Made by a program: the position numbers and the translations under genes. From Eubacterium sp. (lineage in GTDB: Bacteria; Bacillota; Clostridia; Lachnospirales; Lachnospiraceae): a stretch of DNA of 64,000 nt. This document shows, piece after piece, positions 25,522 to 35,400 of this stretch (its first letter is position 1; each line of letters begins with the position of its first letter). The DNA lies in NCBI GenBank assembly GCA_022764165.1, contig JALERM010000186.1, positions 33,243-97,242 of the forward strand. The letters run 5' to 3'. The notes under the pieces were generated by a model. That model had not been told where the DNA came from. It saw only the letters and a list, made by a program, of their open reading frames with translations, and ran no database searches.

Positions 25522-26565
25522 TTATGTATTCACCATATTCTTCACACATTGCAGTAGCCGATAACCTCCATACATACCCACAGCCAGACGATGCCGCATC
25601 AGAAAACAAAGCCATTTTGTCTTTAAGGAATCCGCCTGTTTTTTATTGTCCCGCAAATATTTCTGCAGCCGCTGATCTTTCAGCAGTTCTCGAATTGCTA
25701 CAATGGAATCAAATCTGCTGCGATAGCCACTACATTCGTTCACTACACAGGCATAAACACAGTCAATATAGAAATTCTTTAACCGCATACACACATCTCT
25801 GTTCTGTGTATCCACACTCTGACAATACTTTTGAAACAATTTTTTCTTTCGCTCCAACATATTCTGCCGATAAGACATGGTAATCGAACCACTCCGTGTA
25901 TCATAACAATAAAAATTGCTGTCACTGATATACACAGATTCTGCCGCCATGAAAGTCTGTAAAACAAAGAGATAATCCTCATTTAAAATCTCCCGTTCCG
26001 TTACAAACCGGATACCATGTTCTTCGATTAACTCTTTCTTATAAAAATTAGTACATGCAGAAAGAACTCTGTTTTTTTTATAATCCAGAATATGTTCGTT
26101 GCTAATGATGTCCAATCGCTGAGGATTCAACATTTCCCCCTGATAAAATCCTTTCGGATAAGACATTTTTCGTTCAGCCACAATCTTTCCTGACTGCATT
26201 TTCTTAAATCCAAAGCGAACCATATCCGGGTGATATTCCTCTATAATCTCTTGCAGCCGCATATAAGTATTTTTCTCTATCCAGTCATCACTGTCAATAA
26301 AACTGATGTATTCACCGCATGCCGCTGCCAACCCTGTATTTCTGGCTTCACACGGTCCCATATTTTCCTGATGAATGACCTGTATTCTGGAATCCCGGCA
26401 GGCATACGCATCGCAGATACTTCCGCTCTGATCTGATGAACCATCATCGACCAGAATCAACTCCATATCCGTATAGTTCTGGCCAATGACACTGTCAATA
26501 CAACGTTCCAGATAATGCTCTACATTATAAACGGGAATAATTACACTGATCTGTGGCACTGTCAT
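25522..26565 (-). CDS. Family 2 glycosyltransferase
   Basis: 347 residues, GT-A fold: start ISVIIPVYNVEHYLERCIDSV, nucleotide site ELILVDDGSSDQSGSICD, metal motif YISFIDSDDWIEKNT. It adds one sugar to the growing unit; donor and linkage unknown. Overlaps the next upstream gene by 4 bases. Confidence 0.93.
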   Translation of the reverse strand: MTVPQISVIIPVYNVEHYLERCIDSVIGQNYTDMELILVDDGSSDQSGSICDAYACRDSRIQVIHQENMGPCEARNTGLAAACGEYISFIDSDDWIEKNTYMRLQEIIEEYHPDMVRFGFKKMQSGKIVAERKMSYPKGFYQGEMLNPQRLDIISNEHILDYKKNRVLSACTNFYKKELIEEHGIRFVTEREILNEDYLFVLQTFMAAESVYISDSNFYCYDTRSGSITMSYRQNMLERKKKLFQKYCQSVDTQNRDVCMRLKNFYIDCVYACVVNECSGYRSRFDSIVAIRELLKDQRLQKYLRDNKKQADSLKTKWLCFLMRHRLAVGMYGGYRLLQCVKNMVNT

Positions 26566-27668
26566 TCGTCTTTTCCTCCATATACAGCAGAAACAACAAT
26601 TTCTTTTATTTTTTCAAAAAATTCTGTTTCATTGAATACCTGCTCCGCTATTTTCCTCGCCTGGCGGCTATATTCTGACCATCTTTCCTTCTTTTCAATT
26701 ACATCTGTAATAGCATCTGCAATTTGCTCCGGTTCACGTGGCTTTATCAGATGTCCATTGCTGCCATCTCTGACAGCCTCACAGATACTTCCCACATCTG
26801 TACTGACAACGGGTACACCATAACTAAGTGCTTCCAGAACTGCCACTGGAAGCCCCTCGTTGTATGATGGCAAAATCAGACACTGACTGCTCTGCAGCAG
26901 TTTTTTCTTTATCTCACCGTCCACCCATCCGACAAAGTCAATACATTTTTCCAGATGCAGCAGCCTGCATTGTTCCTGCAAAGCTGTCATCTCATCACCG
27001 ACTCCACCGATTACCAGGCGGATGTTCCTGGGGTTTTCCGGTTCACGTTCTTTCAGTATACGCATGGCATCAATCAAATCTCTGACACCCTTACGGGGAA
27101 TCAGTATACCCAGATATAAAAGCTGCACCTCCTGTATATTCCAAACAGCTATCTCATTCGGTATAGCCACAGCATTCTGAATCACTTCAATAGAGGCTTT
27201 CGGGGCAATACTACGAACGAACCTGCTCCAGTATTCCCCCAGAACAATAACCCTCTCACTGCCTTCAAAAAGTTCGCAGATTCTTTGTTTACGTATGTAG
27301 GGAGAGCGTTCATAGTATTGGCGAAATTCTGAACCGTGAAGATGAATGATAATCTTTTTCCCAAATGCATTTGCCAGTTTATAAATCAGGTATTTTCTTG
27401 TAAAGCTGCCTTTATATGACATATGAAGGTATAAAATATCTATTTTTTTTCTTTGGAAAATCATTAAAAATAATATATGTAAATAACTTTTTATAAAAAG
27501 ACAGCACCTTTTAGCCGCAGAACCGGACATATGAGTCGCTATATAGCGAATATCCATCTCTGTACCCCAGTCATGTTGCAGCAGTTGTTTAACCACACTG
27601 CTCATCCCGCCTTTTAAGGAAGGGGCGGATCCTATCATATATACATGGATTTTATGTTTGTCAGGCAT
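26562..27668 (-). CDS. Family 4 glycosyltransferase
   Basis: 368 residues from the ATG at 27668, with GGAGC ahead and placed just after the wecB stop; the track start lies inside wecB. GT-B fold with GSAPSLKGGMSSVV near the N-terminus and the EX7E motif region PSYNEGLPVAVLEALSYGVP. Retaining transferase in the first polysaccharide operon. Confidence 0.92.
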   Translation of the reverse strand: MPDKHKIHVYMIGSAPSLKGGMSSVVKQLLQHDWGTEMDIRYIATHMSGSAAKRCCLFIKSYLHILFLMIFQRKKIDILYLHMSYKGSFTRKYLIYKLANAFGKKIIIHLHGSEFRQYYERSPYIRKQRICELFEGSERVIVLGEYWSRFVRSIAPKASIEVIQNAVAIPNEIAVWNIQEVQLLYLGILIPRKGVRDLIDAMRILKEREPENPRNIRLVIGGVGDEMTALQEQCRLLHLEKCIDFVGWVDGEIKKKLLQSSQCLILPSYNEGLPVAVLEALSYGVPVVSTDVGSICEAVRDGSNGHLIKPREPEQIADAITDVIEKKERWSEYSRQARKIAEQVFNETEFFEKIKEIVVSAVYGGKDE

Positions 27669-27670
27669 AT

Positions 27671-28774
27671 TCAAAGCTCCTGTTCCAGTATATCGGCAAT
27701 CCTCATACATGCTCTGCCATCTCCATAAGGATTACTGGCTTTACTCATCCTGTCATAGGCTTCAGGATTATCCAACAACTCAGTAAAATTACGGTAAATT
27801 GTTTCTTCATCCGTTCCCGTCAGTTTTAATGTCCCAGCTTCTACACCTTCCGGACGTTCTGTAGTATCCCTCATAACAAGAACCGGTTTTCCAAGAGCAG
27901 GTGCTTCCTCCTGTATGCCGCCGGAATCTGTCAGAATAATATGACTCCTTGCCATAAAATTATGAAAATCCAGTACATCGAGCGGCTCAATCATATGTAG
28001 CCGGCTTTCTCCGCCAAAAATCTCCTCTGCAGTTTCCCTGACCAAAGGATTCATATGAATCGGATAGATGGCCTTCACATCCGGATGCTCATCCAATACA
28101 CGGCGAATAGCAGAAAACATATGCTTCATCGGTGTACCAAGATTCTCGCGACGGTGAGCTGTAATCAACACCAGACGGCTGTCTGATGCCCACTCAAGTT
28201 CCGGATGCCGATAATCCACTTTAACTGTTGTCTTTAAAGCATCAATAACCGTATTCCCAGTCACATAAATACTATCTGTACTTTTTCCTTCCGACTGCAG
28301 ATTTGCCTTTGCCAGTGCCGTAGGTGCAAAATTAAAGCGGCTGATAATACTGACAGCCTGCCTGTTAAACTCCTCCGGATATGGACTTGCAATATTATAG
28401 GTACGAAGCCCTGCTTCCACATGTCCAACAGGAATCTGCAAATAAAAACAGGCCAATGCCGTCACAAAGGTTGTGCTTGTATCACCATGGACCAATACAA
28501 CATCCGGCATTTCCTGCTCCAAAACATTTTTAATCTTCTCCAGAATGTCCACCGTAATACTGAACAGACTTTGCTTGTCTTTCATAATGGAGAGATCATA
28601 ATCCGGCGTCACCTGAAAAGTCTCCAGTACCTGATCCAGCATTTGTCGATGCTGTCCTGTCACACAGACACAGGTATGGAACACATGACTTCTTTTTTTT
28701 AGTTCATTCACCAGCGGGCACATCTTGATTGCCTCCGGTCTGGTTCCAAACACTAACATAACTTTTTTCTTCAT
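27671..28774 (-). CDS. wecB: UDP-N-acetylglucosamine 2-epimerase (non-hydrolysing)
   Basis: 367 residues from the ATG at 28774; the track TTG five codons earlier overlaps the likely RBS. Motifs: VFGTRPEAIKMCPLV at the start, VHGDTSTTF, GHVEAGLRTY, ILTDSGGIQEEAP. It makes UDP-ManNAc, the substrate of the neighbouring WecC and WecG/TagA. About 18 bases after wecC. Confidence 0.96.
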   Translation of the reverse strand: MKKKVMLVFGTRPEAIKMCPLVNELKKRSHVFHTCVCVTGQHRQMLDQVLETFQVTPDYDLSIMKDKQSLFSITVDILEKIKNVLEQEMPDVVLVHGDTSTTFVTALACFYLQIPVGHVEAGLRTYNIASPYPEEFNRQAVSIISRFNFAPTALAKANLQSEGKSTDSIYVTGNTVIDALKTTVKVDYRHPELEWASDSRLVLITAHRRENLGTPMKHMFSAIRRVLDEHPDVKAIYPIHMNPLVRETAEEIFGGESRLHMIEPLDVLDFHNFMARSHIILTDSGGIQEEAPALGKPVLVMRDTTERPEGVEAGTLKLTGTDEETIYRNFTELLDNPEAYDRMSKASNPYGDGRACMRIADILEQEL

Positions 28775-28792
28775 AACTGTTTCTTCCAATTT

Positions 28793-30016
28793 TTAAAGAT
28801 AATAGACTCCGTCCTGACGACAAATATGTCTTGTATCAAAAACAATTTTATTTTCCAGCTTATCCATGTTCTCTTTAATCTCCTGATGATCCACCAAAAT
28901 AACAACCAGATCAACAGCCTGCAAAAATTCATCCAGATTATGATATTGGTTTGGAACAATATCTCTGTCCACCATCGGGTCATAGATTTTCACCCGGTTT
29001 CCGCAAAGATGCCTTTTCAAAGAGGACAACATCTGCAAGGTAGGTGAATCTCTGACATCGTCTACATCAGCCTTGTAAGTCAACCCATAAAATCCTACCC
29101 TGCTGACATCTTCAATCCCGCATTGGTTCATAACTTCAGACACTCGACCAAGTACATATTCAGGCATAGAATCATTCACTTCACGGGCTGCTTTAATCAC
29201 GTGGGTCAGACTTGGAAAATCACCTACGAGGAACCACGGATCAATAGGAATACAATGTCCCCCGACGCCTGGCCCGGGCGACAGGATATTCACCCTTGGA
29301 TGCTGATTGGCAATCCGAATAATTTCGTAAACGTCCAGATCTTGTTCATGACATATTCTGGCCAATTCGTTCGCATAAGCAATGTTGATATCGCGAAAAG
29401 TATTCTCAACGACCTTACTCATCTCTGCTGCCCGAATACTTGTCACTGTAATAGTACCCTGGCAGAAAAAACTGTAGAGAGACTTTATTTTTTCTCCGAT
29501 CACCGGGTCATCTGCACCAATCGTGCGATCATTATGTAATAATTCATAAATCATATTTCCCGGAATGATTCTTTCCGGTGCATGAGCCAGATGGACATCC
29601 TCGCCGATAACCAGACCATACTCCTGGATCACAGGCCGTATATAGGTATCAATAGTACCAGGTGATACAGTCGACTCGATGACAATCACTGATCCTTTAT
29701 CACATACCGGCAATACTGATCTGACTGCAGTTACTACATAAGAGGCATCCACTTTCTTCGTTATTTCTTCATAAGGTGTCGGAACCGAAATAATATACGT
29801 ATCCGCCTTTACATATTCTGTTGTAAATAAAACACCATTCTTTCTGGCTTCCTGATATAATTCTTCCAGCCCCTCTTCTTTTAAAGGCAGCTGTCCGACA
29901 TTCAGAGTCTCGACCCGTTCTCTTTTATAATCAGTACCCACTGCTTCTACGCCATGAGCAGCCATCATCAGAAGCGTCGGCAGCCCGATATACCCCAGCC
30001 CTACTACATTTACCAT
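28793..30016 (-). CDS. wecC: UDP-N-acetyl-D-mannosamine dehydrogenase
   Basis: 407 residues: NAD-binding start VNVVGLGYIGLPTLLMMA, HAPERIIPGNM, and the catalytic cysteine loop SPGPGVGGHCIPIDPWF, which fits the UDP-ManNAc/GlcNAc dehydrogenase branch. It oxidises UDP-ManNAc to UDP-ManNAcA. Together with WecB and WecG this points to an N-acetylmannosaminuronate-containing wall polymer. Confidence 0.93.
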   Translation of the reverse strand: MVNVVGLGYIGLPTLLMMAAHGVEAVGTDYKRERVETLNVGQLPLKEEGLEELYQEARKNGVLFTTEYVKADTYIISVPTPYEEITKKVDASYVVTAVRSVLPVCDKGSVIVIESTVSPGTIDTYIRPVIQEYGLVIGEDVHLAHAPERIIPGNMIYELLHNDRTIGADDPVIGEKIKSLYSFFCQGTITVTSIRAAEMSKVVENTFRDINIAYANELARICHEQDLDVYEIIRIANQHPRVNILSPGPGVGGHCIPIDPWFLVGDFPSLTHVIKAAREVNDSMPEYVLGRVSEVMNQCGIEDVSRVGFYGLTYKADVDDVRDSPTLQMLSSLKRHLCGNRVKIYDPMVDRDIVPNQYHNLDEFLQAVDLVVILVDHQEIKENMDKLENKIVFDTRHICRQDGVYYL

Positions 30017-30033
30017 GATTTTCCCTCATATCT

Positions 30034-30798
30034 CTATCTTTTATTTTTGAACATTACCTTAAGCTTATATCTTAACACATACATCATAAAACTTATATTT
30101 CCAACCATATACCGATTCCAGAGTCGACGTGGTTCCTGCATAAATCGATAAAACCATTCCAGACCGCACTTCTGCATCCACAGCGGTGCTCTTTTTGTTG
30201 CTCCGGCTATGACATCAAAGCTTCCACCCACACCCATGACAAAAGGTATATTCAGATCTTTCAAATGCTGTCGAATCCAATATTCCTTCTTGGGCGATGA
30301 AAATGCTACAAACATAATGTCAGCACCCGACGCTGCCATGTTCTTTACAATCTGTGGCTCTTCTTCCTCCGTAAAATAACCATTTCTATAACCGACAACC
30401 TGTAAAGAAGGGTACTTTTCCTCAAATATTTCTTTCACTTTTTCCACTACTTCTTCTCTGGCACCAAACAAATAAATCTTGTACCCCCTGACAGATGAAT
30501 CCTCAACAAGACGCATGAACAGATCACAACCTGTCACACGCTCTTTCACAGGTACATTTAGCAATCGTGCTGCCAACAAGATAGAAAATCCATCCGCATT
30601 GATAAGCGGACACTCATTTACGATTTTTCGAAGCTTCTCATCTTTACGCATGAGATTTATCTTCAGGGCATTAATCACCACATGCTGTACCGGCACCCGG
30701 CGTTCAACCATTTCCTCAACAGCCTCCACCGTCTCATCCATCGACATAGCATTGACATATGTATTCAATATCGGATATCTCTTGTCAGCCAGATTCAT
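30034..30798 (-). CDS. WecG/TagA/CpsF family glycosyltransferase (GT26)
   Basis: 254 residues: INADGFSILLAARLL, GCDLFMRL, the FVAFSSPKKEYWIRQH motif and the end PRRLWNRYMVGN. This family adds ManNAc (TagA) or ManNAcA (WecG) to a lipid-linked GlcNAc. First gene of the first polysaccharide operon under a clear promoter. Since wecC is adjacent, either acceptor chemistry is possible. Confidence 0.93.
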   Translation of the reverse strand: MNLADKRYPILNTYVNAMSMDETVEAVEEMVERRVPVQHVVINALKINLMRKDEKLRKIVNECPLINADGFSILLAARLLNVPVKERVTGCDLFMRLVEDSSVRGYKIYLFGAREEVVEKVKEIFEEKYPSLQVVGYRNGYFTEEEEPQIVKNMAASGADIMFVAFSSPKKEYWIRQHLKDLNIPFVMGVGGSFDVIAGATKRAPLWMQKCGLEWFYRFMQEPRRLWNRYMVGNISFMMYVLRYKLKVMFKNKR

Positions 30799-30844
30799 TT
30801 TATACGCCTTTCATTCTATTCCTGTTTTACATATTCCAACTGAA

Positions 30845-30873
30845 ATTGTAACATATTATTATTTTTTTGTAAA
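30845..30873 (-). promoter_or_regulatory. Promoter of the first polysaccharide operon
   Basis: Minus strand TTTACA (30873-30868), 17-base spacer, TACAAT (30850-30845), about 45 bases before the wecG/tagA-like start. All ten genes down to 20003 follow with gaps of at most about 35 bases or overlaps. Confidence 0.75.
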
Positions 30874-30887
30874 ATGTTATTTATAAA

Positions 30888-30932
30888 TAGAAAAACCGGC
30901 GTATACGAATATTACTCCCCATACGCCAGCCA
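30888..30932 (-). terminator. Terminator of the CAP-SLH gene
   Basis: GGCGTAT / ATACGCC stem followed on the minus strand by GGTTTTTC, located after the stop at 30969 and before the promoter of the polysaccharide operon. Confidence 0.75.
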
Positions 30933-30968
30933 TCTATAGGTCTGACAAACAATTATTCTACTGTCAAA

Positions 30969-32360
30969 TTACTGCTCATCACCATATGCACGGTAAAGGA
31001 ATGTTACAACCTGAGCTCTGGTACAGTTAGATTTCGGTTCAAAATGGGTTGCATCTTTACCTGCTGTAATACCGTTCTCATATGCCCAAAGAATTGCATT
31101 GTAATAATAATCACTTTCCTTCACATCAACAAACGGATTTTCTGTTGTCTCTGATTTCGGTTCACCCTCATTACGATGCAGGAAGGATACAAACTGAGCT
31201 CTGGTAACGATGTCGTTTGGTGCAAAATGGGTCTCATCCTTACCCACTGTGATATTGTTCTCGGCAGCCCACAATACTGCTTTGTAATAATAATCATCTG
31301 CTGTGACATCAACAAATGGATTTTCTGTTGTTTTAGGCTCAGGCTCATCCATAGTTCTCCAAAGGAAGGTTACAACCTGGGCACGTGTACAGGCAGCACT
31401 GGGAGCAAAATGAGTTTCATCTTTACCCACTGTGATATTATTTCTTACAGCCCAGAGAACTGCATCATAATAATAATCATTTTCATTGACATCTACAAAC
31501 GGATTCACTGTTATCGTATCGGTGAAAGCTACTTCCGAAGATTTTAACAGACTGACTGTGATATCCGCAATCCCACTGCCAACTGCAGTGATTTCGCCAT
31601 CGGATACCGTGCAGACAAGACTATCTGATGTCTGATAATTCAAGTAACCAGGCTCAATATACGTATTCGCAAAACCATTATCAAAATAGAACTGAACAGA
31701 AGCTGTCTCTCCCACATTCAATGTGGTCTTGTCAGTGGATATTCCATAAACAAGTTCCTCAAAATCCGGATCAAACTGTATATCACGAAATGCGGCAGCA
31801 TCTGTATAGGCGTTTTCAGACACGCCATCAGCCTCATCAATACCGAAACACTGTACCCAATATGGTACTTCGTTGATTAGAACAGCTCCAATGCCGATGG
31901 ACTGGTAATCTTCATCCAGAATATTGCTCCGATGTCCTTCTGAGTTCATCCATGAATTCATAACCGATGCAGCTGAACCCTGTCCGGCTGCAATGTTTTC
32001 ACCATACATCTTGTCACACGCCGTAAAGCAAGCCTCATTGATTGGGCGTGTATGGCTAAAATAAATACCTATTTCACTGCCGCGCAGCATAGCAGCCTCA
32101 AGAAGACTTCGGTCCATTATAAGTGGTGCCACCCCCTCTTTTTGACGCTCTTCATTCACCAGTTCCAACACCTCAAAAGCTTCTGAATAAGATTCCTGTG
32201 AATAAACTGTAGCCGTGGCGACATTCTCATTTTCTTCTATATCTTTACTCTCAAAAGATGTGTTTTCGTCTACCGCAACTCCAGGCTCCTGTGCATATAC
32301 CGTATGAGTTATTAGCAAGCTTATCGCCAAAGCCATTGTGAGTATCGTTTTTTTATACAT
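30969..32360 (-). CDS. Secreted CAP-domain protein with Ig-like region and three SLH repeats
   Basis: 463 residues from the ATG at 32360, with AAAGGAGAG upstream; the track start adds 21 non-signal codons. Signal peptide about 1-24 (ending VYAQ). A CAP/SCP domain at about 60-180 has FSHTRPINEA, GENIAAG and GHRSNILDEDYQSIGIG. A Big_2-type Ig-like segment (about 205-285) and three SLH repeats (about 290-460) ending in TRAQ motifs follow. CAP domains have varied roles and none can be assigned here. The SLH part anchors it to the wall polymer. Its own terminators on both sides suggest a single-gene unit. Confidence 0.9.
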   Translation of the reverse strand: MYKKTILTMALAISLLITHTVYAQEPGVAVDENTSFESKDIEENENVATATVYSQESYSEAFEVLELVNEERQKEGVAPLIMDRSLLEAAMLRGSEIGIYFSHTRPINEACFTACDKMYGENIAAGQGSAASVMNSWMNSEGHRSNILDEDYQSIGIGAVLINEVPYWVQCFGIDEADGVSENAYTDAAAFRDIQFDPDFEELVYGISTDKTTLNVGETASVQFYFDNGFANTYIEPGYLNYQTSDSLVCTVSDGEITAVGSGIADITVSLLKSSEVAFTDTITVNPFVDVNENDYYYDAVLWAVRNNITVGKDETHFAPSAACTRAQVVTFLWRTMDEPEPKTTENPFVDVTADDYYYKAVLWAAENNITVGKDETHFAPNDIVTRAQFVSFLHRNEGEPKSETTENPFVDVKESDYYYNAILWAYENGITAGKDATHFEPKSNCTRAQVVTFLYRAYGDEQ

Positions 32361-32395
32361 AATGCGCCCTCTCCTTTCACATGAGCAAATCATAA

Positions 32396-32450
32396 CAAAA
32401 AGAGCTGTCGTACCAAATTTCATTTTCAGTACAACAGCCCCTTTTGCATC
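32396..32450 (-). terminator. Terminator of the large SLH protein gene
   Basis: GGGGCTGTTGTAC pairs with GTACGACAGCTC across a 17-base loop and is followed by TTTTTG on the minus strand, 35 bases after the stop codon. Confidence 0.75.
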
Positions 32451-32484
32451 TTAATTAAAATAAGTTATCCTATTGTTTGCTAAA

Positions 32485-35400
32485 TTACTCCTCATCACCA
32501 TATGCCCGGTAAAGGAATGTTACAACCTGAGCTCGTGTACAGCTTGATTTTGGTGCAAAATGAGTTTCATCCTTACCTACGGTAATTCCGTTCTCATATG
32601 CCCAGAGAACTGCATTGTAATAGTAATCACTTTCGCTCACATCAACGAATGGATTCTCTGTGGTCTCCGGTTTTGGTTCCCCTTCATTACGATGCAGGAA
32701 AGCTACGAACTGAGCTCTCGTAACTGTAGCACCTGGTGCAAAGTGAGTATCATCTTTACCTACGGTAATACCATTCTCAGAAGCCCACAGTACTGCTTTG
32801 TAATAATAATCATCCTCAGTAACATCAACAAACGGATTTTCTGTAGTTTCAGGTTCCGGTTCACCCATGGTTCTCCACAGGAAAGTTACAACCTGAGCTC
32901 GGGTGCAGGCAGCACTCGGTGCAAAATGAGTCTCATCTTTACCTACAGTGATGTTATTTTCTACAGCCCAAAGTACTGCGTCATAGTAATAATCATCTTT
33001 GCTCACATCTTCAAATGGATTCGGATTATACTCTCTGGAACTGATGTATTTGACACCATCAACAGTAACCGTTGCAGTATACTTGATCAAACCATCTTCT
33101 GTCTTAGAAGACTCCATGTCTGCCTGTTTAACTGTTTTCTCAAGAGTCTTTCCACATACATCACACTTGAATGTAACGGTTGCAGTAGTACATTTATTAT
33201 CCCATGTCCACTGAACTGCTGCCTCCTGTGTTACGTTTCCGGCTTTATCTTTTTCTTCCTGATTCTGGTAAGAATGATTGCCAGCTGTAACACTTGCAGT
33301 TGAAGTCTCACCGTTGGAAAGTTTTGCTGTAAATTTACCAGTTGTACAATCTCCTGAAACAGTCGCCACTTCACGGCTGCTCAGAGAAGGATTCTCCCAG
33401 ATACAGTCAAATTTGTGATCTTTCAGATCAGTCGGTACTGTATACATGGATGCTTCTGTTTTGCCTGTAGACCATGTCCACACTTTGGTAGTTTTACCTG
33501 CATAAGATTTCACCTGACCATCTGTAAGTACTTTGTCATTACTTCTGAGATGATCTTCTACAGTTTCATCATCTTCCAGTTCAAATGCATGACCACAATC
33601 GATACATACATAACTGGTACCTGTCTGCCAGTTTCCACCGTTATCTTTGGTGTAATATGTTTCGTTGAACTTGATGTAGGTATGTCCGTCACCGGTTGGG
33701 ATTTCGGTTGCTGTAACATCTACGGTTCCAGCTTCGCCGCCATAAACAACGCTGATGTTCTCAGTTGGAAGACTGTCTTCATCTAAAGTATATCCTTCAA
33801 TTTCGCCTATAGCAGTTTTGATATCATCAGCAGTAAAGGCGTAGGTGTCATCTTTAGGGCCTTCTTTTTCAGCCTTTGTTTCAAGAAGAATTATCTTATC
33901 TTCTTCATTTTCTGCGTCAACAGTTGCGGAATCATAAACAGTGATGTTCAGAGTTGCTGTTGCTTTTTCTTTTGATGCAGTCAATGACACTGTTTCTGTT
34001 GCACCATAAGTAACATCAACATCTTTGTATTCGTATGCATCCAGTACATAGTTCTCAGGTAACTCTAATCCCTCTGCTTTTGCCTGAATATCCGCTGCCT
34101 TGAAAGTATGAGGGTCACCTTTCGCACCTTCTGCTGTCAATGTTCCAGACTGTAAAAGCTGTGCATCTTCTCCGGTTCCATCTTTTATTTCAATAGAAAG
34201 GGTTGCTGTTGCCTGAACTTTTGATGCAGTCAAAGATACTGTCTCTTCAGAACCATAAGCAACATCTACATCCGTATATTCATACGTATCCAGTACATAG
34301 TTATCAGACAGTTCTTGTGCCACTTCTTCCGCTTTTGCCTTGATATCTGCCGCTTCAAAAGTATGTTTCTCATCTTTCACACCAGCTGCTGTCAGCGTTC
34401 CTGACTGCAAAAGCTGTGCATCTTCTCCGGTTCCATCTTTTATTTCGATAGAAAGCGTTGCTGTTGCCTGTTCTGGCTCTTTTTTTGTAGCTGTCAAAGA
34501 TACTGTTTCTGTTGCACCATAAGTAACATCAACATTTGTATACTCATATGCATCCAGCACATAGTTTTCAGGCAGTTCTTGTGCCACTTCTTCCGCTTTT
34601 TCCTTGATATCTGCCGCTACAAAAGTATGTTTCTCATCTTTCACACCATCTGCTGTCAAAGTTCCTGACTTCAAAAGCTGCGCATCTTCTCCGGTTCCGT
34701 CTTTTATTTCGATAGAAAGGGTTGCTGTTGCCTGAACTTGTGATGCAGTCAAAGATACTGTCTCTGTTGCACCATATGCAACATTTACATCTTTATAATC
34801 GTATGTATCAAGTACATAATTCTCAGGTAACTCTAATCCCTCTGCTTTTGCCTGAATATCCGCTGCCTTGAATGTATGAGGGGCATCTTTCACACCTTCT
34901 GCCGTCAATGTTCCAGACTGCAAAAGCTGTGCATCTTCTCCAGTTCCATCTTTTATTTCGATAGAAAGAGTTGCGGTTGCCTGTTCTGCTTCCTTAGTTG
35001 CCGTCAAAGTAACTGTCTCAACCTTGCCATATTCAACAGGCACATCTTTAAACTCATAATCATCCAGTGTGTATCCTTCTTTCTGGCTGATCATCTCCTG
35101 AGCTTTAGCTTCAATCTCTTCACTCTGGAAAATATATTTTGTTTCCTGTGAATTTTCTTCGCGAGCAACCTCTATTACATCATTGCTTACTGTTGTCTGT
35201 TCACCATCTACATTCTCTTTGATCTCAATCTCAAGAATCGCATATTCCTCTTTAGTTTCAGCAGCATCCACTGTCTCAGCAGTATCAGTTACCATTGTGG
35301 TATCCTGCAGCCGGCCACAATCAGAACAACGGCTTACTGTATACTTATCCTCTGTACAGCTTGCCGGAACTGTCACATTTTTATAACTGTGACTTCCGCC

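Noticed and set aside
31000-31500. Similar DNA blocks at 31.0-31.5 and 32.5-33.0 kb as a duplicated mobile element
   Set aside because: They are the homologous SLH-repeat coding ends of two proteins, not element ends.
33957-35000. Regularly spaced repeats as a possible CRISPR array
   Set aside because: Repeat units are ~250 bp, in frame, and encode a protein domain; there are no short repeats with unique spacers and no cas genes.
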